This document shows positions 14,629 through 22,629 of a stretch of DNA of 45,910 nucleotides, one piece after another. The DNA is taken from the IMG/VR virus record IMGVR_UViG_3300046457_000194, positions 1-45,910 of that record; one strand, 5' to 3'. Source of the DNA: a virus. Both the position numbers and the translations under genes were made by a program. Each line of letters begins with the position of its first letter. The first letter of the stretch is position 1. The notes under the pieces are model-generated. The model was not told where the DNA came from, made no database searches, and saw only the letters and a program-made list of their open reading frames with translations.

Positions 14629-14730
14629 TCAAAACCCGATAGAGCGGGATTCAAAACCCGATAATTCGTGACTCAAAACCCGATAGGCGGGACTCAAAAC
14701 CCGATAGCAAATGTTTCTCAAAACCCGATA
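14629..14730. repeat. Five direct iterons of the replication origin
   Basis: The 13-base core TCAAAACCCGATA begins at 14629, 14651, 14673, 14694 and 14718, spaced 22, 22, 21 and 24 bases, so all lie on about the same face of the helix. Spaced iterons directly upstream of a TrfA-like gene define a theta-type plasmid origin. Confidence 0.93.
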
Positions 14731-14731
14731 G

Positions 14732-14740
14732 TTATGCACA
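14732..14740 (+). promoter_or_regulatory. DnaA box
   Basis: TTATGCACA fits the DnaA consensus TTATNCACA exactly and starts one base after the last iteron core. It indicates that host DnaA assists the initiator. Confidence 0.75.
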
Positions 14741-14797
14741 TCGCAGCCGAGGCGGTACGTGATAGTCTCGGCGGCATCGACAAGAGAGCCCTCGCCA

Positions 14798-15652
14798 ATG
14801 ACGAAGCCGAACGCACTTCAGTTGCTCGACCAGCGCGCGCAGGAGCGCGAGCAAGCCGCCGAGAAGCGCAAGTCTCGGCCCGTTCCGACGCAGCTTTCGC
14901 TGTGGCCCGAACGCGTGCGCGGGCTCCCGAACATGCTCGCACGCTGCGCGCTCTTCACGGCAGCCGGACATAAGGAAGAGCGCAGGGAATTCAACAAAGA
15001 TACGATCTTTTCTGTCGAAGGCTTCACGATGAAGTACAGCGGCCCGGAGCTCCGACAGGACGATCAAGACGTGTTCTTGCAGCTCGTCCACATGACGCGC
15101 AGCCTGCAGCCCGGCGAGAAGCTGAACGTTAGCGGATACGCCATTCTTCAAGCTCTGGGGTGGGATACGGGCGGCCGCGAGTACAAGCGGTTGCGCGAGC
15201 ATATCGACCGCATGGCGGACGGCAAGCTCGATATCGTCGGTACCATCGGCGGCGAGCCGTTCCACTTCAAGGGCGGCTTGCTGCCTTCAATGCTGACGAT
15301 CGGCGCGCACGCGCGCACGCGTTTTTCGCTCTGGATTGACCCAAGCGTCATTGCGCTCTTCGGCGAAGAGCAATACACGCTCATCGATTGGGCCGACCGG
15401 CTTGAGCTCGGCCCGCTCGCAAAGTGGCTGCACAGCTTCTATTTCACCCATCGCAAACCGTTCGCGTATCGGGTCGAGACACTGCATAAGCTCTGCGGAA
15501 GCCGGACGAAGGAGCTTAGGAGCTTCAAGAAGGCGCTCGCCAAGACGCTCGAAGGATTGAAGGCTTCGGGCTTTCTCGAATACGTGAAGATCGACGGCGA
15601 CTTGGTTCTCGTGCGCCGCGCGCCGGTCAAAGAAACGCAAGCCGCCGCCTGA
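14798..15652 (+). CDS. TrfA-like plasmid replication initiator
   Basis: The 284-residue protein matches the TrfA family of broad-host-range plasmid initiators: an N-terminal charged helix, then PTQLSLWPERVRGLPNMLAR, a DDQDVFLQLVHM segment, and tandem winged-helix regions through LGPLAKWLHSFYFTHRKPF and RSFKKALAKTLEGLKASG. Winged-helix domains of this kind bind iterons and recruit DnaA and helicase. The gene lies just after the iterons. The ATG at 14798 is chosen; a GTG at 14759 has an acceptable ribosome site and would add 13 residues. Confidence 0.93.
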   Translation: MTKPNALQLLDQRAQEREQAAEKRKSRPVPTQLSLWPERVRGLPNMLARCALFTAAGHKEERREFNKDTIFSVEGFTMKYSGPELRQDDQDVFLQLVHMTRSLQPGEKLNVSGYAILQALGWDTGGREYKRLREHIDRMADGKLDIVGTIGGEPFHFKGGLLPSMLTIGAHARTRFSLWIDPSVIALFGEEQYTLIDWADRLELGPLAKWLHSFYFTHRKPFAYRVETLHKLCGSRTKELRSFKKALAKTLEGLKASGFLEYVKIDGDLVLVRRAPVKETQAAA

Positions 15653-15670
15653 ATATCGACAGGAGTTGCC

Positions 15671-15892
15671 ATGAGCGAAGAACCGAAGGATCTTGTATTG
15701 GTGCGGCTCGATAAGGTGCTTTCAGAAATGCAGGCATTCCGCGCCGAGGCTCACAACGACATGCTACAGGTCAAGGCGCGCTTGACGGCCGTCGAGAAGC
15801 AGCTCGCCAATCAGGGCGAGTCAATCGCCGCGCAATGGGAGCACTTCGACAAACTCGAAGAGCGCCTGCGCAATCTGGAAATGAAGGCATGA
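15671..15892 (+). CDS. Small coiled-coil protein
   Basis: The 73-residue product is a nearly continuous amphipathic helix (LVRLDKVLSEMQAFRAEAH and ARLTAVEKQLANQG), predicting a coiled coil. An AGGAG ribosome site precedes the ATG, 18 bases after the initiator gene. Similar short coiled-coil genes often follow plasmid initiators, but function is unknown. Confidence 0.65.
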   Translation: MSEEPKDLVLVRLDKVLSEMQAFRAEAHNDMLQVKARLTAVEKQLANQGESIAAQWEHFDKLEERLRNLEMKA

Positions 15893-15923
15893 TTTGCGCT
15901 AACGATCCCCGTGTGGAGCAAGC

Positions 15924-16151
15924 ATGCAGCCTGTCATGAAGGTGACGCATCGCGAGTGGGAGATACGCTCCTTTCCAGAGCGCAAGGGCTTTCTCTGGCA
16001 CGCGTGGGTCGAGGTCGAGCGTGGTCCGTGGGAGGACGAGGACGACGGCCAGATTTTCAACTTCACCGACATTGGCTACTACGACACGGAAGCGGCCGCC
16101 GCTCAGCGCGGCGTCGCGTGGGCGAAGGCGTGGCTCGATAGCAACTACTGA
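15924..16151 (+). CDS. Hypothetical protein, 75 aa
   Basis: The product is a compact acidic beta-alpha protein with a VTHREWEIRSFPER strand, a WHAWVEVERGPWEDEDDG hairpin and a C-terminal helix (AAAAQRGVAWAKAWLDS). A GGAG site nine bases upstream supports the ATG at 15924; M5 is an alternative. The stop overlaps the next start as TGATG. The domain looks like small proteins shared among proteobacterial plasmids and phages, with no known role. Confidence 0.65.
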   Translation: MQPVMKVTHREWEIRSFPERKGFLWHAWVEVERGPWEDEDDGQIFNFTDIGYYDTEAAAAQRGVAWAKAWLDSNY

Positions 16152-16411
16152 TGAAAAGACCCGGCGCGGTGGCTCTCGGTGACGTTGCGGCGCGCGCAAA
16201 GGCGCTCGATGTGGCCTGCACGCGCTGCGATCGGCGCGGCCAGTATCAGCTTGGGCGGCTCGTTGCGCGGCTCGGCCCGGATTTCCCGATGACCGATCTG
16301 GCCGACAAGCTGGTCGATTGCACGCGGCGAAATTCGCCCGCGTGGAGCGAGCGCTGCGACGTGTATTTCCCCGGCCTCGCCAAGATCATGAGCGACGAAC
16401 AAACTTCGTGA
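16151..16411 (+). CDS. Hypothetical protein with CxxC, 86 aa
   Basis: The protein has one Cys-x-x-Cys pair (ACTRCDRRG), a central LGRLVARLGPDFPMTDL motif and a C-terminal ERCDVYFPGL, giving four cysteines suited to a zinc ribbon. It is coupled by TGATG to the previous gene. This resembles small uncharacterised proteins of proteobacteria, and no function can be assigned. Confidence 0.65.
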   Translation: MKRPGAVALGDVAARAKALDVACTRCDRRGQYQLGRLVARLGPDFPMTDLADKLVDCTRRNSPAWSERCDVYFPGLAKIMSDEQTS

Positions 16412-16421
16412 GGAAACTCAG

Positions 16422-16640
16422 ATGCAGGGGACAACTTGGACCTACGAGGAAATAACGAAAGCCGCCGAGGAAACTATTATCGACGCAATGACCGACGCCG
16501 CCCACAAAGCGGATGCGCGCGACTTTCACCGGGGTTCGGCATGTGGCGTCCACGCAATATGGGCCTACCTGACTTATCGGAAGCATCCAGACTGGGACAC
16601 GGACAACGAGCGGCTCAAGAGCCTCATGCAGTCCGGGTGA
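16422..16640 (+). CDS. Hypothetical protein, 72 aa
   Basis: The product is helical, with an N-terminal EEITKAAEETIIDAM and a conserved-looking FHRGSACGVHAIWAYLTY segment with one Cys and two His. A GAGG ribosome site precedes the ATG. It is the last plus-strand gene; the late region converges on it from the other side. No family is recognised. Confidence 0.6.
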   Translation: MQGTTWTYEEITKAAEETIIDAMTDAAHKADARDFHRGSACGVHAIWAYLTYRKHPDWDTDNERLKSLMQSG

Positions 16641-16697
16641 TAATCCTTATTATGTCAACAGGCGCATTGCGCGCGGCATAAACCACGCGCCGCGCCT

Positions 16698-17237
16698 TCA
16701 CCTGACCGGCAGATTCAAGTCGCCAAAACCCTTGTTGCGCAGCGTTTCCGTCACGCGGATGCGCCAGTCGTGCGACGCCGTGATATCGCTCACGATATAG
16801 GTAAAGGCGCCGCCGAACACGACGGCCAGCACGCCGATCGCCCACCATGCGCCTCTACCGCGATTAACCCACGCATCGACGCGCTCCTTCGTGTGCGTCG
16901 ATGCCGACTTCAGATCGCTCATTTGGCGCTGCAAGTCGCTCAGCTCCTTTTGGATCATCGCGGACGTCTCAGCGCGGCTTTCGTCGCGTGTGCGGCGGAA
17001 TTCGTCGCGCACTTCGTCAATGCGCTCATGTACTCGACCCATCGATTGCGTCACCTTCTCAAGCGATTGCGCGTAACGGTTCTCCAGCTCGCCGAGCCGA
17101 TGCTCGAAGCCGTTGTAACGTTCCGTCAGCGCGGGGATAGTCATGATGACCGGCCGCATCTCTTCCATCCAAGTATGGATCTGCGTGAGCTGGATCTGAA
17201 TCACAGCCGCGTCGGTCGATTTAAGGTTATCGGGCAT
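16698..17237 (-). CDS. Coiled-coil membrane protein
   Basis: The 179-residue protein has a long coiled coil at about 40-120 (heptads through FEHRLGELENRYAQSL and RVHERIDEVRDEFRR) and one membrane segment at about 129-150 (WWAIGVLAVVFGGAFTYIV). A short basic C-terminus follows. The ATG at 17237 is preferred because an upstream GTG lies inside a terminator hairpin. The ribosome site is weak. It is the last late gene; a role in the host envelope such as exclusion is possible but unsupported. Confidence 0.65.
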   Translation of the reverse strand: MPDNLKSTDAAVIQIQLTQIHTWMEEMRPVIMTIPALTERYNGFEHRLGELENRYAQSLEKVTQSMGRVHERIDEVRDEFRRTRDESRAETSAMIQKELSDLQRQMSDLKSASTHTKERVDAWVNRGRGAWWAIGVLAVVFGGAFTYIVSDITASHDWRIRVTETLRNKGFGDLNLPVR

Positions 17238-17241
17238 AAAT

Positions 17242-17268
17242 GGAAAAGGGGCACCGGTTAGATGCCCC
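17242..17268 (-). terminator. Rho-independent terminator after hydrolase gene
   Basis: On the minus strand GGGGCA and TGCCCC pair across a 9-base loop and are followed by TTTT. It lies 17 bases after the stop of the papain-like hydrolase gene and probably ends the late transcript. Confidence 0.7.
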
Positions 17269-17284
17269 ACAATAGCGTCACGAA

Positions 17285-17749
17285 TCAGGCGACTGAAAGC
17301 CCGGCGCCCGCCGCCTCACGCCGCAGCGTTACGGCGAAAAGATTCGGGTCGTAGCGCCACGGCTCATCGAAGCCGAGCGCGGCCGCAACCGATTCGGAGC
17401 AGAACCACTTCGCCTTATCGCCCTCTTCCGGCGACCAGACGAAGTGAAGCAGCCCGAGCACGTCATACGGCTGCCCGGCGTGTGCTTCGAACCATGCGAT
17501 CGCGGCCGCCTCTTGCGCGGGCGTCGTCGGCACGTCGATGACGTCCCAATCGGCCGCATCGAGCACGAGCGTCGTCGTGCGCACGCCATGATCCAGATAC
17601 GCCGACGACCAGCAAATTGCCTGACCGTCCGGCGTCTCGCCGATGACGAGCTCGCAATGCGAATATGGCCCCACCGTCCACCACTTCGTCGCGACGCCAA
17701 GCCAGCCCTTCACGCCGGGATGACGCCCCTTGAAGAACGCTACCTTCAT
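17285..17749 (-). CDS. Permuted papain-like (YiiX/NlpC-type) hydrolase
   Basis: The 154-residue protein has the permuted NlpC/P60 arrangement: PYSHCELVIGE with His31 and an acidic Glu33 come first, and the presumed nucleophile Cys117 comes late in WFCSESVAAALG. This order is typical of YiiX/YebB-like amidases or acyl hydrolases. Next to tail fibre genes it may cut peptidoglycan or a lipid-linked substrate during entry, but substrate is unknown. The ATG at 17749 overlaps the previous stop by ATGA. Confidence 0.75.
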   Translation of the reverse strand: MKVAFFKGRHPGVKGWLGVATKWWTVGPYSHCELVIGETPDGQAICWSSAYLDHGVRTTTLVLDAADWDVIDVPTTPAQEAAAIAWFEAHAGQPYDVLGLLHFVWSPEEGDKAKWFCSESVAAALGFDEPWRYDPNLFAVTLRREAAGAGLSVA

Positions 17750-18300
17750 GCAGGCCACCCCGTAGACCAGTCATACGCGTAGACGTCGGCAGCCGTCGTC
17801 TTGATCGCGTCGATTGCGTCCTGATGTTGCGCCGAGGCGCCGAACGCCGCCCCTTCGCGCGCCATGATCGCGCTCTTCAGTTGGACGAACAGATCGAACG
17901 TCATCGTCATGTACGTGTTGTCGGCGGTGCGCCAGTACGTCGCGTAGGCAGGCAAAGACCCCGCACCGACCACGTTCATGATCTGGATCTTGCTCGTCAG
18001 GTCCGTCTGGAAGGTCTTTCCATTGAACGGCGTGAGCAACAGCAGATCGTCGCGATGCGCGCGAATCTGCGCCTTCACGGCAGCCTGAGCGGCTGCGAGC
18101 AGCACCGCCGGGTCAACCGGCGGCGCATCGGCGAGCGCGCCGTTGCTTACGATTTTCGAGCCTTGATTGCTGATGCAGAACTGCCATTCGGCTTCGGTAA
18201 TGTCGATGACTGCCGCGCCTTGCGGCGCAGGGCTATCGACAGTGTCATAGAAGGCAACGATGTTGCCGTTTGCGTCGTATGCAGCTTGTTTTTGACCCAT
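17746..18300 (-). CDS. Tail fibre assembly-like protein (DUF4376-like)
   Basis: The 184-residue protein has an N-terminal part with AAYDANGNIVAFYDTVD and a W residue after VIDITEAEW, as in tail-fibre assembly or DUF4376 proteins. A C-terminal helical domain has IRAHRDDLLLLTP and LTSKIQIMNVVG. DUF4376-type proteins follow fibre genes and often serve as chaperones or end-caps. It directly follows fibre gene 2. The first eight residues also start a 27-codon remnant at 19150, evidence of module duplication. Confidence 0.75.
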   Translation of the reverse strand: MGQKQAAYDANGNIVAFYDTVDSPAPQGAAVIDITEAEWQFCISNQGSKIVSNGALADAPPVDPAVLLAAAQAAVKAQIRAHRDDLLLLTPFNGKTFQTDLTSKIQIMNVVGAGSLPAYATYWRTADNTYMTMTFDLFVQLKSAIMAREGAAFGASAQHQDAIDAIKTTAADVYAYDWSTGWPA

Positions 18301-18304
18301 GATC

Positions 18305-19063
18305 TTATTTCCCTATTGCCATCCAATAAACCGTCGTCGCACTTCCGGTATTCACATTCATGAAGTTGAAGCCGGTCAACGTTATCGAGTTGGTCCCGGT
18401 CATATAGAAGTTCCCTCCACTAAGCGCAAAACCTTGCGTTATCCCGTAGCAGTTCGAAGGGAATGCAATCGGAAATGTCACCGCGCTCGTGCTGTTAATC
18501 GGAATGGTCAAGCTACCCCACTGGATAATCAAACCAGAGGGCAGCTTTTGATAACCGTTCGACGCGATAGACGAGCCAAACGCCGTTGATGACTTCCCGA
18601 GTTGAAGCGAGCCGCCGAATGCCTGCCAGCCAGAGCCGAATTTGACGATGTAAACGCTATCGCCGTATGCCACCACTGGCGTGACATTCCCGCCTGAACC
18701 GGAGTAAACGATGCCGTCACCCGAAGCGGGCGAAATTGTGGCTTTGGCCGTTGAGTTTGACGTACCGACGAAGCAAAAAATCGTTCCGTTCGCCACGGAC
18801 GACAAAGCGGGCAGCGTCAGCGTGATATTGGACGTCGCCGAAATGCCGAGCATCTGGCCCGCGTAAGAGGCGGGAATGTTGCCGGTCGCGTTCAATGGTT
18901 GGATGCCGCTCATGTTCCCGAGCGCCTGCTGCACGAAGCCCGTCGTCGCGGCGAGCAACGAGTTATCAAACTGCGCAGGCGTCGCGGGCAGCAAGATATT
19001 GTTTGATCCATCGATCGAGAGAAGCGACCCGAGCTTCGCCAGAGTGGCCGAAAGAGCGCCCAT
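18305..19063 (-). CDS. Second tail fibre protein
   Basis: The 252-residue protein has a short N-terminal linker with [10 protein letters not shown], a beta-rich centre with many Gly, Ser and Thr, and a C-terminal domain beginning [14 protein letters not shown] and ending VYWMAIGK. That end is the gp53-like receptor-binding domain seen in many fibres and is shared with the long fibre upstream. It lacks the baseplate-binding N-terminus of a full fibre, so it may be an alternative tip or a partner subunit. Confidence 0.8.
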   Translation of the reverse strand: MGALSATLAKLGSLLSIDGSNNILLPATPAQFDNSLLAATTGFVQQALGNMSGIQPLNATGNIPASYAGQMLGISATSNITLTLPALSSVANGTIFCFVGTSNSTAKATISPASGDGIVYSGSGGNVTPVVAYGDSVYIVKFGSGWQAFGGSLQLGKSSTAFGSSIASNGYQKLPSGLIIQWGSLTIPINSTSAVTFPIAFPSNCYGITQGFALSGGNFYMTGTNSITLTGFNFMNVNTGSATTVYWMAIGK

Positions 19064-19066
19064 ATA

Positions 19067-19150
19067 TCAGACTCCGAAAAAATGAAACGCGAGCAATACA
19101 CGCGCGGCTATCTCCCGCGCGCGCTCGTATGCGGCTTGTTTTTGGCCCAT
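19067..19150 (-). pseudogene. 27-codon remnant of fibre assembly gene
   Basis: The frame starts MGQKQAAY, the same eight residues that begin the assembly protein at 18300, and the DNA around both starts is nearly identical. After that it diverges and stops, ending three bases before fibre gene 2. It is most simply the stump of an assembly gene that once followed fibre 1. It also places a GGAG ribosome site for fibre 2, so it may persist as a leader. Confidence 0.7.
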
Positions 19151-19153
19151 GAT

Positions 19154-22123
19154 TTAATATCCGATCGAGATAAAGTTTCCGGGCTGCGTGACAACTGACG
19201 CACTGGAGTTCCACACTTGGAAGTTGGCTTTCGCGTTGCCTCCACCTGCGCCATTGATACCGTTGATGACCGGACTTCCAGAGGCAGTCGCGCCAGCCGT
19301 CACAACCGTTGCGAGAGCGGCATTCGGGTAGGCAATCGGGAAGGAGACAACAACGCTCGAATTTGCTGCGATTTGAGCGACTGGCCCCCACTGGATAATC
19401 AGACCGCTCGGCAGCTTTTGATAGCCGGACGTGGAGAGGGACTTGGCGAACGATCCCGCCGTTTGCAATTGCCCCGATCCAGCGAGTTGAGTCCACGCGG
19501 TATTCTTGTTGACCAAGAAAATCGCGTCGTTCGGGAGCAGCGTCATTGACGTAGCTGCCGTGACCGAAAAGTTGTCCGATCCCTGCGTCACAATGGTGAC
19601 GTTGAAGGTGCTCAGGTTCGATATCCAAATGCCCGATCCAGCGTTCGGCAACGTGCCCGATGCGGGAAGCGTGAGCGTGACAACACCGCTCGAACCGAAT
19701 ACGCGCACGTTCTGGCCTACGTTAGCCGCCGTGAGGGTTGTCGATGCAGAAAGCGTTATGTCATTCGCAAGACTGCCGAGCGCCCGCTGCACAAAAGCCG
19801 TCGTCGCGAGCTTTGTCGTGTTGTCGAACTGCGCAGCCGTGACGCCCGTATCGCCGCCCGCGAGCATGACCGGGCCGCTGAACGTGCCGCCCGCAGGCGT
19901 CATCGCATTGGCGACCGAGAACGACGAGAACGCGATAATCTCGACTTCTTCGCCGCCGAGGCAGCCCGCCCCGCCGTTGTAGCCCGTGAGCGTCACCGTC
20001 GCGCTATTCGTGGCCGTCACGTCGCTCGGCGCTTGCACCGCACCATTGACCGTGACCAAGACGTTTCCGACCGTATAGATCGCATTGAACGTGCTTTGCC
20101 CCGCCGACGCGGTGAACCAGTAGCGCGTGAATGCGCTGGTCGATGCAGCGCCCGCGAGCACGACGTTCGTGCCGTCGCTATAGGCGACAACCGAGTTCGA
20201 CTGCGGAATGATCGCCGTCGCGCCGCTCGCGCCCGAGACGCCCACATTCAGCGTGTAGGCGCCAGTCGTGTTGTTCGCGATGATGTACTGGCCGGTACCG
20301 GGCGGCACATACACCGTGATCGAGCCCGTCAGCGCGCCGGTCAGCAGAATGATGCCGACGCCCGCCTGAGTGGCCGTCAGCGTCACATTGGCGTTTCCTG
20401 CCACGTTGACGGTCGTCGCGCCATTCTTCGCGTTCACGACAAATGCAGTCGTGGCAACGCGGGTTGTGTTCGTGCCAGCCGTCGCGGTCGTCGCCGTGAT
20501 CGCGCCCGCCACTTGCAGCAGCGTCGCGCCGTCGTCAGCGGCCGCGCCGACGAGCACACGCCCGCCCGACTGCATAAGCTGCATCGTTGTGAGCGCCGTA
20601 CCGCCGCCGGTCGGACGATTGATCGCAAGCGCGTTCTGCGAGACGCTATATACGTCGTTGATCGAGCGCACCACGAAGCTGCCGCCCGACGTGTGCAGAA
20701 CTTCCCAATACTTTTCATCGGTCGGCGCACCTTCGCGCGACAGGTAGATCGAAGTCTGCCCGGCTCCGCTGCCATTCGAGGCGATCAGCGCCTTTTGCGC
20801 GGCGACGCCCTTAACGGTACCTGTCGCCGAGATGGAGCCCGCGACTTGCAGCTTGTCCGTGCCGTTGTCGGTCGTCGTGCCGATCAGAAGCGTGCCGCTC
20901 AGATGGTTCGACGCGGAACCGTCCAAGTAGAGGTTCCATTTGGCATTGCCAGAACTCATGCGGCTGCGCACGCCGTAGTTAGTTCCGGCGCCGCTGAAGT
21001 CCTGAACGTACACACCCGTATAGGTTCCGACCGTCGCGCCTGAGCCGATCGTCGGCGTGTTGGCGTAGAAGCCGATCAGGTTCCCCATCGTGAACGCCGA
21101 AGCCTTCACTTTCGGGGCCGCAGTGAACGCGTAGCCGCCGCCGGTCGTTGTCTCGTTGAACTCTTGCGCGTGGAAAAAGCCGTATGCCGTCGTAGACGTG
21201 CTGAGGCTCACGCCGTTCGCGTAGTACGCGACGTTGTTCGACGGCGACGTAACCCCGCCGCCTACGGTCATGTAGCCGTCAGCGTTGAGCGCGAAGCCCG
21301 AGGTATTCCACACGCCGCTGTTATCGCCCGGATCATTGGCGATCTTGAGAACGCCGTTATCCATCAGCAAACGCATGTTCTTCGCGTTCGCCGTCTGGTC
21401 GATGAGCTGAATCGTCGGCTGATACGACTCGATCGACAGGCCGCCGCCAGTGCCCGAATAGGCGTCGGCCACGCGCAGCGTCGGCGTGTTCAGCGCCGCC
21501 CACGCGCTTGCCGTGTTGGTCGAGCCGCTCGGCGAAACCATGCCGCCGGTCAGCGGCAGATAGCCGAGCCCGTAGACGTTCGTGCCGTCCGTCAGAACCT
21601 TCTGCGAGCCGGTCTGCGGCAGATCCATCGTCGTGCCGCCCGCCGTCGCGCTCTTGAGCGTGATCGAGTACGAGCCTGACGTCGAATTGCGCATGATCCA
21701 CGACGAAGCCGAGCCCGGCACCGTGATCGTGATATTGCCGGTGAGCGCGCCAGTGAATTCGATGAACGCATAGCCCGCCTGCACGGCCGAGAGCGTGACG
21801 TTCGCGCTGCCCGCGACGTTGATCGCGATGCGGCCTTTGGACGTCGCTTGAACGAACGCGGTCGTCGCGATCTGAACGCTGGAGTCACCGATACTTGGCG
21901 CGGCCGTTTTCGGCGTGCCAGTGAGCGTCGGCGAGAGCAGCGGCGCGAGCGTGGGCGTGAGCGCGTTGATCGTATCGACTTGGCTCTTGAGGTAAGCCGT
22001 GCGGTTCGCGAGGTTCGTCGCTGCCTTGTTCGCGATGCCGTTCGTCCCGCCGAGGACCGCGTCGTTCGTCGCGATCAGGTAGACGGCGGAATCGTAGTTG
22101 ACTGTTTCGACAATGTTTGCCAT
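19154..22123 (-). CDS. Long tail fibre protein
   Basis: The 989-residue protein begins with a helical fibre N-terminus and then carries repeated modules. Two long copies start at TTAFVQATSKG and TTAFVVNAKNG and share NVAGSANVTL- and TGALTGNI-like strands; a third TTAFVQ module lies near the end. The receptor-binding C-terminus starts [14 protein letters not shown] and ends NFISIGY, like fibre 2. It should bind the host surface. Gly/Ser/Thr-rich beta repeats and length fit a trimeric fibre. Confidence 0.9.
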   Translation of the reverse strand: MANIVETVNYDSAVYLIATNDAVLGGTNGIANKAATNLANRTAYLKSQVDTINALTPTLAPLLSPTLTGTPKTAAPSIGDSSVQIATTAFVQATSKGRIAINVAGSANVTLSAVQAGYAFIEFTGALTGNITITVPGSASSWIMRNSTSGSYSITLKSATAGGTTMDLPQTGSQKVLTDGTNVYGLGYLPLTGGMVSPSGSTNTASAWAALNTPTLRVADAYSGTGGGLSIESYQPTIQLIDQTANAKNMRLLMDNGVLKIANDPGDNSGVWNTSGFALNADGYMTVGGGVTSPSNNVAYYANGVSLSTSTTAYGFFHAQEFNETTTGGGYAFTAAPKVKASAFTMGNLIGFYANTPTIGSGATVGTYTGVYVQDFSGAGTNYGVRSRMSSGNAKWNLYLDGSASNHLSGTLLIGTTTDNGTDKLQVAGSISATGTVKGVAAQKALIASNGSGAGQTSIYLSREGAPTDEKYWEVLHTSGGSFVVRSINDVYSVSQNALAINRPTGGGTALTTMQLMQSGGRVLVGAAADDGATLLQVAGAITATTATAGTNTTRVATTAFVVNAKNGATTVNVAGNANVTLTATQAGVGIILLTGALTGSITVYVPPGTGQYIIANNTTGAYTLNVGVSGASGATAIIPQSNSVVAYSDGTNVVLAGAASTSAFTRYWFTASAGQSTFNAIYTVGNVLVTVNGAVQAPSDVTATNSATVTLTGYNGGAGCLGGEEVEIIAFSSFSVANAMTPAGGTFSGPVMLAGGDTGVTAAQFDNTTKLATTAFVQRALGSLANDITLSASTTLTAANVGQNVRVFGSSGVVTLTLPASGTLPNAGSGIWISNLSTFNVTIVTQGSDNFSVTAATSMTLLPNDAIFLVNKNTAWTQLAGSGQLQTAGSFAKSLSTSGYQKLPSGLIIQWGPVAQIAANSSVVVSFPIAYPNAALATVVTAGATASGSPVINGINGAGGGNAKANFQVWNSSASVVTQPGNFISIGY

Positions 22124-22130
22124 TCGTGCC

Positions 22131-22574
22131 TCAGAAGGTAATGAGCCACGAACCGGACAAGGTAATGTCCGTCTGCTTCACCAGTGCCGCGAGCCGCACC
22201 TTGCGCGCGAAGAGCTTGCCGTTGGTCGTGAGCAGACCGAATTCCTGAAGCGACATGCCGTTAGCCTCAGTCGTGCCGAGCGAGAAGTTGAACTGCACCT
22301 GATTGGTCGCGGGAAACGTGACGGAATCGAACGCCTTGGCGTATTGACCAGTGAGCACGGTATCGGTCAGCGCGGGCGTCGTGCCGTTCGTGCCGAAGCC
22401 CATTTGCGTGATCGCCCACCCGGCCGTGTTGCCGAGTGCATTGCACTGGATTTGTTTCGATGCCGTGACGACCAAGTTCGGCGCATCGAGCACGTCGATG
22501 AGCTTTCCGTTCCGGTACGCGCGGCAGATGAGATGCCCGACCGGCGCATCTCGTACTTCGTCGCGAAGTTGCAT
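22131..22574 (-). CDS. Baseplate-to-fibre structural protein
   Basis: The 147-residue protein starts with RDAPVGHLICRAYRNGKLID and has a beta-sandwich pattern through QMGFGTNGTTPALTDT and LQEFGLLTTNGKLFARK. This matches small tail proteins coded between the J/I baseplate genes and the fibre. A linker between baseplate and fibre is likely from position. A GGAG ribosome site precedes the start, and the late-gap motif lies 26 bases upstream. Confidence 0.7.
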   Translation of the reverse strand: MQLRDEVRDAPVGHLICRAYRNGKLIDVLDAPNLVVTASKQIQCNALGNTAGWAITQMGFGTNGTTPALTDTVLTGQYAKAFDSVTFPATNQVQFNFSLGTTEANGMSLQEFGLLTTNGKLFARKVRLAALVKQTDITLSGSWLITF

Positions 22575-22586
22575 AGGGTGACTCCA

Positions 22587-22607
22587 GAGAGTGTTCTAGC
22601 CACTCTC
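22587..22607 (-). other. Stem-loop before baseplate-fibre gene
   Basis: GAGAGTG and CACTCTC form a perfect 7-bp stem with a 7-base loop. It directly follows the conserved half of the late-gap motif and precedes the GGAG ribosome site. There is no T tract. Confidence 0.6.
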
Positions 22608-22617
22608 GCGTCACGAC
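22600..22617 (-). promoter_or_regulatory. Late-gap motif, site A
   Basis: GTCGTGAC GCGAG AGTGG on the minus strand. It fits the seven-site consensus GTCGTGAC-NNNAN-NNTGN and lies upstream of the baseplate-fibre gene at 22574. Confidence 0.65.
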
Positions 22618-22629
22618 CGCATGCGTGGA

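Noticed and set aside
14629-14730. CRISPR array
   Set aside because: Repeats are 13 bases at 21-24 base spacing with no uniform spacers; they are origin iterons.
16671-16697. Bidirectional terminator between converging operons
   Set aside because: GC-rich inverted sequence is present but there is no T tract on either strand.
17238-17270. GTG start for the coiled-coil membrane protein
   Set aside because: The GTG is inside a terminator hairpin; the ATG at 17237 is more plausible.
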